8,643 nt of DNA. It comes from Actinomycetota bacterium. Lineage in GTDB: Bacteria; Actinomycetota; Acidimicrobiia; Acidimicrobiales; Poriferisodalaceae. The stretch covers positions 1-8,643 of the forward strand of contig JAADHX010000035.1 in NCBI GenBank assembly GCA_013151655.1, read 5' to 3'. The translations under genes were made by a program, and so were the position numbers. This document shows positions 1 to 4,994 of the stretch, one piece after another. How positions within the stretch are numbered: position 1 is the first letter of the stretch; each line of letters opens with the position of its first letter. Under the pieces are notes generated by a model, which saw only the letters and a list, made by a program, of their open reading frames with translations, did no database searches and was not told the DNA's origin.

Positions 1-723
1 CACCAAGGGCGGACCGGCTAGGAACGCGTGCGATTGTTCCTTAATGAAGATGTTGTAGTCGGACATTCCGGGCTGGTAAGCGCCACCAGCGGTGGACGAT
101 CCGAACACCACACAAACGGTGGGAACCCGAAGTTTCGATAGCTCGATCAGCTCGTAGAAGAACCGACCGCTCTCGGCAAAGTGGGTCGGGTTGACCGCAT
201 GACCGATTGCGTCATGAGGATTGTCCTCAGGCAGCGAATCTCGCTTGTCGCCACCCGCTCGCAGGTCGCCCCCGGCTGACTCGACGAAGCTGATGTAGGG
301 CATGTTGTTGTCGCGAGCGATCTGCAGTGCCCGCAACCACTTCTTACTCGCATACGGGGTAAGCGCTCCGGCCAGGATTGTGGGGTCATTGCCCATGATG
401 ACGCACTCGGTTCCGGCGATGATCCCGACACCAACCACCATCCCTCCTCCGAGGGCGTATTGAGAGCCATAGCCCGCTAGCGGAGAAATCTCCAGGAAGG
501 GCGTGTCGGGGTCGATGACGTTGGCAATGCGCTCACGGACTGGCAGACGCCCGCGTGACCGATGCCTATCCATGGCCTTGGCCCCACCCCCGGCGTCGGC
601 CATCTCGAGCAGGTCGTCGATCACGTCGAGCTGCTCGAGGGTGTCGCTGCGATTCTTCATGTAGACGTCAGACTTTGTGTCGAGGGCCGTCTTAAGGGCG
701 GGAGCGAGCAGCGCTTGTTGCAT
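1..723 (-). CDS. Acyl-CoA carboxylase, carboxyltransferase (beta) subunit, N-terminal part; runs off left edge
   Basis: Biotin-dependent carboxylase beta subunit, which moves the carboxyl group from carboxybiotin to an acyl-CoA in the cytoplasm. Seen: an open minus-strand frame of 241 codons from ATG at 721-723 to the window edge with no stop. Family hallmarks are an N-terminal segment with a GRLPVRERI motif, a YGSQYALGGGMVVGVG stretch, ALTPYASKKWLRALQIA (a KKxxRxxxxA helix), ESAGGDL starting near residue 148, and the glycine-rich FGSSTAGGAY at residues 207-216 followed by a MSDYNIF segment. The STAGGAY form resembles methylcrotonoyl/geranyl-CoA-type subunits more than the propionyl-CoA type, but substrate cannot be set from this half. 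A full subunit is usually about 510-540 aa, so over half is missing. Start choice: an in-frame TAA lies just upstream of the ATG, so no earlier start is likely; there is no clear ribosome binding site at normal distance. The family call is firm, the substrate unknown. Confidence 0.9.
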   Translation of the reverse strand, partial: MQQALLAPALKTALDTKSDVYMKNRSDTLEQLDVIDDLLEMADAGGGAKAMDRHRSRGRLPVRERIANVIDPDTPFLEISPLAGYGSQYALGGGMVVGVGIIAGTECVIMGNDPTILAGALTPYASKKWLRALQIARDNNMPYISFVESAGGDLRAGGDKRDSLPEDNPHDAIGHAVNPTHFAESGRFFYELIELSKLRVPTVCVVFGSSTAGGAYQPGMSDYNIFIKEQSHAFLAGPPLV

Positions 724-826
724 AGAACCCGACCGTAGTTGGGTAAGGCGACGGCGATCAAATTACCTCCAGCCGCGCGGCCAGCGCTACGCTCGAGCAA
801 CATAGGTCAGCGATGACTAATCCAGT

Positions 827-832
827 GAGGAG
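827..832 (+). promoter_or_regulatory. Ribosome binding site GAGGAG deciding a GTG start
   Basis: GAGGAG ends 6 nt before the GTG at 839 and supports that unusual start codon for the TIGR03084-type gene. A nearby ATG at 813 is out of frame. Confidence 0.7.
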
Positions 833-838
833 CAGCGA

Positions 839-1627
839 GTGTCGACAACGCCTACAGCCGCATCTATAGCCGAAGATCTCCTAGACGAACAGGCCCAACT
901 GGACGGCCTCGTTTGTGGGTTGACTGGCGAACAATGGCAGCTCGACACGCCGAGCCCAGGGTGGCGAATCATCGAACAAATCGGACACCTCGCCTACTTC
1001 GACCACACCGCTGCGATGGCGATCGTCGATCCCAACGCGTTTGGGGATCACGTAAAGCAGCTAGCCGATCCGGGGCCGAAGGGCGACCCGACCCTAGCGC
1101 GTGCCAGATCCCTGAATCCAGCTGATCTACTGAGTTGGTGGCGCGAGTGCCGCACCGACCTTGAGAGCGCAGCCACCACGCTCGGCGATAAGACACGGGT
1201 CGAGTGGTACGGGCCATCGATGGGAGCCAAGTCGTTCCTAACCGCACGTCTAATGGAGTGCTGGGCCCACGGCACCGACATCGCCGATGCCTTGGGAGAG
1301 TCACTGCAAGCCACCGACCGGATTCGCCACATCGTCCAGCTTGGTGTCATCACCCGAGGCTGGACTTACATAAACCGGGGTTTGCCGATTCCCGACGGCG
1401 ATGTGTCTGTCGCGCTCACCTCGCCGAGCGGCGAGCGGTGGTCGTGGGGTGCCACCGACGCAGAGTCCTCGATCGCCGGTACTGCCGTCGACTTTGCCAT
1501 GGTCACCTCACAACGACGCAACGTTGCTGATACCAGCCTTGTTGTCGAAGGCCACAGCGCAATCGACTGGCTTACCAAGGCCCAACTCTTCGCCGGGCCA
1601 CCCTCAGACCCGCCTCCGCCTCGCTAG
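839..1627 (+). CDS. TIGR03084-family, DinB/mycothiol-dependent maleylpyruvate isomerase-like metal-binding protein
   Basis: 262 aa, about the usual length of actinobacterial TIGR03084 proteins. Seen: an N-terminal four-helix-bundle segment (about residues 8-60, LLDEQAQLDGLV... PSPGWRIIEQIGHLAYFD) with His50, and a later ExxxH pair, Glu140 and His144, in MECWAHGTD. This His plus ExxxH pattern matches the metal triad of the MDMPI/DinB fold. The C-terminal part (about 165-262, GLPIPDGDVSVALTSPSGERWSWG) looks like the separate C-terminal domain of this family. Known: MDMPI enzymes use mycothiol and a divalent metal, but the exact reaction of TIGR03084 proteins is not established, so no substrate is claimed. 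The gene is divergent from the acyl-CoA carboxylase subunit, separated by 115 bp that may hold both promoters, which suggests but does not prove a link to acyl-CoA metabolism. A hairpin element starts 7 nt after its stop. Confidence 0.85.
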   Translation: MSTTPTAASIAEDLLDEQAQLDGLVCGLTGEQWQLDTPSPGWRIIEQIGHLAYFDHTAAMAIVDPNAFGDHVKQLADPGPKGDPTLARARSLNPADLLSWWRECRTDLESAATTLGDKTRVEWYGPSMGAKSFLTARLMECWAHGTDIADALGESLQATDRIRHIVQLGVITRGWTYINRGLPIPDGDVSVALTSPSGERWSWGATDAESSIAGTAVDFAMVTSQRRNVADTSLVVEGHSAIDWLTKAQLFAGPPSDPPPPR

Positions 1628-1633
1628 ACCTCT

Positions 1634-1683
1634 GAACCTGTGCCCAGAGTCGTTGCCACAACCGCGGTTTTGGGCACAGGTTC
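1634..1683 (+). repeat. 50-bp inverted-repeat hairpin element, copy 1 (likely terminator between convergent genes)
   Basis: Arms GAACCTGTGCCCA (1634-1646) and TGGGCACAGGTTC (1671-1683) are perfectly complementary over 13 bp. Inside them, pairing continues in plus-strand RNA with G-U, A-U, G-U, U-G, C-G, G-C and U-G pairs, then one mismatch and a G-C pair, leaving a 6-nt loop (CCACAA). It fills most of the 66-bp gap between the stops of the TIGR03084-type gene and the M15 lipoprotein gene. A terminator role is inferred from position and structure. There is no run of T after the stem, so intrinsic termination would have to be of the tail-less kind described for actinobacteria. A related copy is at 4172-4221. 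Confidence 0.8.
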
Positions 1684-1693
1684 GGGGGTTTGG

Positions 1694-2599
1694 CTACGGG
1701 GCGGAAAAGTGTTGGTAGTCGGGCCAGGTCCAAGCGCCGCCCCACGACCAGCCAATGTCGGCGAAAGCGGTGGTGACGTCGCCGCCGACATTGATCGAAC
1801 CCAGAAAGTCGATAGTGCGATCAGCGAACTCGGCGCCACCGGGCGGATCGATCTTGGATCCTTGGATATAGGGATTCACCAGCGGGTTGATGTCGATTGC
1901 GCGCCCAAGGGCATGCTTCGACCAAGACTGGGTACCGGCCACAAAACGACAGTTGAACGCCGAGGTGTTGTTCGCCGCCATCGACAGGTTGTCGTCGGCG
2001 CCGTACTCGGCGACCAAGCGCATCCCTTGAATCGGAAACTCGGCTGCGAACATCTTCTGGAACACGTTCACCACTTCTAAGGCAACAGAAGCATTGACGA
2101 CGAGCTCGCCCTCGACGGGTTGTCCGTCGAAGTTCCAATAGCTGAGCGTCAGGTAGCGCAGGTCGTCTAAAGCAACAGGGCAACCATCGCGCCAACTCGA
2201 GCTCATTCGGACGGCCAGATCGTCGTCGATGTCTGCAACCAGTCCGACAAACGTCGGAGCGAGCGTCACCGGCGGCGACTCATTCGATGTCGGAACGATC
2301 GTCGCTGGCAAGACGGTTGTCGACGTTGCAGATGTAGCCGTCAGGGTAGTCGAAGATGTCTCAGGCGTGCGTTGGGCACTCCGCTGGGTGGACTCACTCG
2401 TGTCGATCGTTGCCGCGTCGGAGTAATCGCTGAGGCTGTCATCACTACTCGGCTCTCCATTGCCGGAACAGGCTCCGCTCAACAGAAGCAATATCGTCAG
2501 CGCACCCAACACCGTCGGCCATGTTCGGGGCCGCCGCAGAAAGGCGAGGAGTTTAGTGCGCGATACAACGAGCATTATCACGTTTAGTGCGTGGTACAT
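1694..2599 (-). CDS. M15-family D,D-/L,D-peptidase-like lipoprotein (peptidoglycan hydrolase)
   Basis: Predicted zinc metallopeptidase of the M15 (VanY/L-Ala-D-Glu endopeptidase-like) family, acting on peptidoglycan peptides outside the membrane. Seen: a basic N-region, a hydrophobic stretch VLGALTILLLLSGAC (residues 30-44) ending in a lipobox-like SGAC with Cys44 as lipidation site, then a Ser/Thr-rich linker (about 50-115), then the catalytic domain. Zinc-ligand motifs are SKHALGRAIDIN (His229, Asp236) and WGGAWTWPDYQHF (His297, with Asp294 in the catalytic acid/base position). Cys140 and Cys217 could form a disulfide. Start is uncertain: ATG at 2599 (301 aa) and ATG at 2575 (293 aa) both lack a clear ribosome binding site, and both keep the signal peptide. 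It is divergent from hipB with 42 bp between starts, and one of two promoter-region direct repeats lies inside its 5' coding region. It ends convergent with the upstream plus-strand gene. Exact bond specificity cannot be read from sequence. Confidence 0.88.
   Translation of the reverse strand: MYHALNVIMLVVSRTKLLAFLRRPRTWPTVLGALTILLLLSGACSGNGEPSSDDSLSDYSDAATIDTSESTQRSAQRTPETSSTTLTATSATSTTVLPATIVPTSNESPPVTLAPTFVGLVADIDDDLAVRMSSSWRDGCPVALDDLRYLTLSYWNFDGQPVEGELVVNASVALEVVNVFQKMFAAEFPIQGMRLVAEYGADDNLSMAANNTSAFNCRFVAGTQSWSKHALGRAIDINPLVNPYIQGSKIDPPGGAEFADRTIDFLGSINVGGDVTTAFADIGWSWGGAWTWPDYQHFSAP
2551..2598. promoter_or_regulatory. Two 17-bp imperfect direct repeats at 31-bp pitch, candidate HipB operator
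   Basis: GTTTAGTGCGCGATACA (2551-2567) and GTTTAGTGCGTGGTACA (2582-2598) match at 15 of 17 bases, and their starts are 31 bp apart, close to three helical turns. They lie 44-91 bp before the hipB start and over the first codons of the divergent M15 gene. The two copies fall in different reading frames of the M15 gene (31 is not a multiple of 3), so they are not a protein repeat. Autoregulation by the HTH antitoxin is the known pattern for hipBA operons. That these repeats are its operator is my inference. Two GTAC tetramers 3 nt apart (2594-2604) overlap the second copy. Confidence 0.5.
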
Positions 2600-2627
2600 A
2601 GTACATTAGGGATAGCAACAATCTTCC

Positions 2628-2632
2628 AGGAG
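2628..2632 (+). promoter_or_regulatory. Ribosome binding site AGGAG setting the hipB start at 2642
   Basis: AGGAG lies 9 nt before ATG 2642. The frame is open further upstream to a GTG at 2591, but that start would have no ribosome binding site and would add 17 residues outside the HTH domain. The shorter product is therefore preferred. Confidence 0.7.
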
Positions 2633-2641
2633 ACGATCAGA

Positions 2642-2941
2642 ATGGCGAAACCGGTTCCGTTCAAGACCAGACAGGGTGCCGAGAGGCTCGGCGAGCATCT
2701 TCGCACGTGGCGCAAGCTCCAGAACCTCACCGCGGCACAGGTCGCCGAGCGCGCTGGAGTAAACCGGGACACGCTGGGGAGGCTCGAGCGCGGCGAGACC
2801 ACGGTAGGCCTCAGTGTTTTCTTGAACGTAGCGCGAGCTCTTGGGGTGCTCGACGCAGTGGTAAGCGCCGTTGACCCGTACGAGACGCCGGTGGGACGCG
2901 CCCGCGCCGACCAGGTGTTGCCGCAACGGGTACGGCCGTGA
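2642..2941 (+). CDS. hipB: HipB-like XRE-family antitoxin/transcriptional repressor
   Basis: 99 aa, small XRE/Cro-type helix-turn-helix protein. Seen: the HTH core spans about residues 17-71, with LGEHLRTWRKLQNLTAAQVAERAGVNRDTLGRLERGE-type order, where AAQVAERAGV is helix 2 and NRDTLGRLERG the recognition region. The C-terminal tail (DPYETPVGRARADQVLPQRVRP) resembles the tail of XRE proteins encoded beside HipA. Known: HipB binds HipA, neutralises it, and represses the operon. It overlaps hipA by 4 nt (GTGA, the hipA GTG overlapping the hipB TGA), so translation is probably coupled. Two 17-bp direct repeats upstream are a candidate operator. Start chosen from the AGGAG at 2628. Confidence is high because of the HTH and the adjacent intact hipA. 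Confidence 0.9.
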   Translation: MAKPVPFKTRQGAERLGEHLRTWRKLQNLTAAQVAERAGVNRDTLGRLERGETTVGLSVFLNVARALGVLDAVVSAVDPYETPVGRARADQVLPQRVRP

Positions 2942-4146
2942 CGACCACGACCGTCAACGTCTTCGTTGATGACACAGGCGAGCCGTCGTCGGTGGGAACT
3001 GCATACATCAGCGCCCGCCGAGGAACTACCACAACGACGTTCGATTACAGCGCTGCCTACCTTGGGCGACAGCATTCTTGGAGCGTGAGCCCCGATCTGC
3101 CAGTGGCCTATGGAGGGGCCACAACCGACCGTCTTCCCGGCGCTATGGCCGACGGTGCACCGGACCGTTGGGGCCGCCGCCTCATCGACAAACACAACCG
3201 CGCCCTCACCCCCATCGGGGCCGCCCCCAAGATGATGAATGAGGTCGACTATTTGCTTGGGGTGAGCGACGTGACCCGCCAAGGTGCGCTGCGTTACACG
3301 ACCGGCGCCGATCCCACCCACCTGGCCGCCGGCGCTAGCGTGCCGAAGTTGGTTAGTTTGCCCGAGCTCCTGAACGCGTCGCACCAGATAGAACACGACA
3401 CCAACAACGCTCAGGCGATCAAGACACTTCTCGACGCCGGATCCGGGTCGCTCGGTGGTGCCCGCCCCAAAGCGGCAGTCCAAGACGGCGGCCGCCTTCT
3501 GATCGCCAAGTTCCCCCATGCCAGCGACGAATGGACGGTCATGGCTTGGGAGAAAACCGCTCTAGACCTGGCCCAACGCGCCGGGCTTCGAGTACCGCCA
3601 CGACACCTCGTGTCAATCGGCGACGACCCCGTGCTGATCATCGAACGCTTCGATCGTGAGGGTGATCGGCGGATCCCCTACATCAGTGCGATGACGATGC
3701 TCGGATCCACCAATGGCATGGAGAACGACTACATCGAGTTAGCCGAAGCCATCGGCGACCATGGCTCCGACGTCGCGGTCGACCTCGATGAGCTTTGGCG
3801 CCGAATCGCGTTCTCAGTGTTGATCAACAACACCGACGACCACATGCGAAACCACGGGTTCCTATTCAACGAAAACGGATGGAAGCTCGCACCAATATTC
3901 GACGTGAATCCCAACCCGAACATGGATGCTGAGCGAATCACAGGCATCGGGGGAACAACGGCATCTACCGACTCCTATGAAGCACTGATGGGCGCCGCCG
4001 CGACGTTTCGGATGGAATCGAGGGCCGCCACCGAGGCATGGGACAAGATCCGCCGGGCTATCAGCCATTGGGAGCCGATAGCGCGTTCCAATGGAATCTC
4101 CAAGGCCGAGATCCGCCGATTCGAACCAGCACTATCGCGGCACTGA
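2938..4146 (+). CDS. hipA: HipA-like serine/threonine kinase toxin
   Basis: 402 aa; E. coli HipA is about 440 aa. Known: HipA is a kinase toxin that phosphorylates glutamyl-tRNA synthetase in E. coli, blocking translation and promoting dormancy; targets of other family members differ. Seen: an N-terminal HipA_N region (about 1-125, including FDYSAAYL and PGAMADGAPDRWGRR), then the glycine-rich loop SLGGARPKA starting at Ser171, which aligns with the autophosphorylated Ser150 of E. coli HipA. Next come Lys191 in LLIAKFP (ATP-binding lysine), IERFDR (235-240), the catalytic loop NNTDDHMRNH with Asp300 and Asn305, and the metal-binding Asp322 in IFDVNP. All kinase residues I can identify are present, so the enzyme is predicted active. 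The GTG start overlaps the hipB stop. The 3' end is 25 nt before the second hairpin element. The physiological target here is unknown. Confidence 0.93.
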   Translation: MTTTTVNVFVDDTGEPSSVGTAYISARRGTTTTTFDYSAAYLGRQHSWSVSPDLPVAYGGATTDRLPGAMADGAPDRWGRRLIDKHNRALTPIGAAPKMMNEVDYLLGVSDVTRQGALRYTTGADPTHLAAGASVPKLVSLPELLNASHQIEHDTNNAQAIKTLLDAGSGSLGGARPKAAVQDGGRLLIAKFPHASDEWTVMAWEKTALDLAQRAGLRVPPRHLVSIGDDPVLIIERFDREGDRRIPYISAMTMLGSTNGMENDYIELAEAIGDHGSDVAVDLDELWRRIAFSVLINNTDDHMRNHGFLFNENGWKLAPIFDVNPNPNMDAERITGIGGTTASTDSYEALMGAAATFRMESRAATEAWDKIRRAISHWEPIARSNGISKAEIRRFEPALSRH

Positions 4147-4171
4147 CCTGGTCGCGTCAGCCCAAACCTGC

Positions 4172-4221
4172 CAACCTGTGTCGAGGATCGTTGTTATGGC
4201 GACGATTCTCGACACAGGTTC
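4172..4221 (+). repeat. 50-bp inverted-repeat hairpin element, copy 2 (likely terminator between convergent genes)
   Basis: Same length and layout as copy 1. Stem positions 2-23 pair with 28-49: 13 Watson-Crick pairs (AACCTGTGTCGAG with CTCGACACAGGTT), a G-U, five Watson-Crick pairs, then U-G, G-C and U-G, leaving a TATG loop. Only the outermost base pair is mismatched. It sits between the hipA stop (4146) and the stop of the PHP gene (4225), 3 nt from the latter. It has no T tail. Role inferred: transcription terminator or RNA 3'-end stabiliser. Alternative: a palindromic dispersed repeat tolerated at gene ends. Confidence 0.8.
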
Positions 4222-4224
4222 GAT

Positions 4225-4989
4225 TCATGTGGGTGAAGTGGACGTGGAGGTGGAGGTCGAGGGGACAATTCGGGGGCGCCACTTTCGAGGGGGGTCAAAG
4301 TGGTGACCGATCGGCTGAGCTTGTGTCAACGAAGAGAGGAACGACTTGGCATCAACGAAATCTGGCATCTCGACGTAGGCGGCACCGAAGGCCTCGGCAA
4401 CATGAGCATCGCTTCCGGCGCCCACGAGCAAGCCGTGTTCGTCGGCAAACGCGGCTGCCCGTTCGTTAAGCGATCGGAGCGAGGTCTTGGCGTTGAGCAC
4501 CTCGATGGCATCGACGAGGCCGCGCTCAACCAGGTCGATCAACGCGGGCTCGGCGAGGTTGTTACGCATCGCGTCAAAAGGATGCGGAACATACACGACT
4601 GCGCCTTGATCGCGAATGCGCATTGCAGTGTCGATCGGATCGAGGCCTTGCGGGACGCGCTCGGTTAAGAACAACCCAATCAGCTCACCGTGATGGGTGC
4701 GCATCTCTTCACCAACGACGACGCGACATGGCAGCTCGTCGAAGAGTTCGACCGCACCCTCGATGGCATGGTGGTCAGTGATGCAAACCACATCGAGTGC
4801 GGCGCCGTGTACGGCCTCAACGATCTCGTCTGGTGTGGTCGTACAGTCACCAGACCACATTGTGTGGCTGTGCATATCGACCCTGATGCGATCGGCCGCA
4901 CGGTCGAGCCCAAGGTGAGGGTGACGCGCCGCCATTTTGGGTGACGGTACGGGGGAACGACGCCCCGATGGTGGCGTTGATCGACTCAC
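4225..4989 (-). CDS. PHP-domain metal-dependent phosphoesterase
   Basis: 254 aa from a GTG start. Predicted to hydrolyse a phosphoester (nucleotide or small phosphorylated metabolite) in the cytoplasm using a trinuclear metal site. Seen: the four PHP motifs in order, namely DMHSHT (His40, His42) with Asp47, ITDHH (Asp72, His73), GEE then HHGELIG (Glu94/95, His99/100), HPFD (His136), and GSDAH (Asp194, His196). This set resembles the YciV/RNase AM-like branch, but substrate cannot be assigned. The C-terminus ends in an alternating Ser-Thr tail (residues 244-252) encoded by hexamer repeats. Start: the GTG at 4989 is 5 nt after the upstream pmbA-like stop with a weak GGGGA at 10 nt. ATG 4935 (236 aa) is the alternative; the intervening residues are not obviously part of the domain. 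It is the last gene of the tldD-pmbA-pmbA operon, suggesting co-transcription. Confidence 0.87.
   Translation of the reverse strand: MSRSTPPSGRRSPVPSPKMAARHPHLGLDRAADRIRVDMHSHTMWSGDCTTTPDEIVEAVHGAALDVVCITDHHAIEGAVELFDELPCRVVVGEEMRTHHGELIGLFLTERVPQGLDPIDTAMRIRDQGAVVYVPHPFDAMRNNLAEPALIDLVERGLVDAIEVLNAKTSLRSLNERAAAFADEHGLLVGAGSDAHVAEAFGAAYVEMPDFVDAKSFLSSLTQAQPIGHHFDPPRKWRPRIVPSTSTSTSTSPT
4238..4261. repeat. Hexanucleotide tandem repeat encoding the Ser-Thr tail of the PHP protein
   Basis: Four 6-bp units on the plus strand (GTGGAC, GTGGAG, GTGGAG, GTCGAG) inside the 3' end of the PHP gene. Unit changes would lengthen or shorten the tail by Ser-Thr pairs without shifting frame. Confidence 0.65.
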
Positions 4990-4994
4990 GTGTC

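Noticed and set aside
724..838. Defined -35/-10 promoters in the divergent gap between the carboxylase and TIGR03084-type genes
   Set aside because: Promoters are likely here from gene layout, but no convincing hexamer pair could be picked out on either strand.
1640..2080. 146-codon plus-strand frame opposite the M15 gene
   Set aside because: It begins inside the hairpin element and is antisense to the zinc-ligand region of the M15 gene. No family features are seen.
2610..2614. GGATA as half of an E. coli-type HipB operator (TATCC-N8-GGATA)
   Set aside because: No TATCC occurs at the required distance upstream, so only a chance half-site is present.
2591..2641. Longer hipB start at GTG 2591
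   Set aside because: There is no ribosome binding site before 2591, the second direct repeat overlaps it, and AGGAG at 2628-2632 fits ATG 2642.
2584..3519. 311-codon open frame on the minus strand opposite hipB/hipA
   Set aside because: It lies antisense to two genes with clear HTH and kinase motifs. Its translation is of low complexity with no recognisable domain, as expected from GC-rich codon bias.
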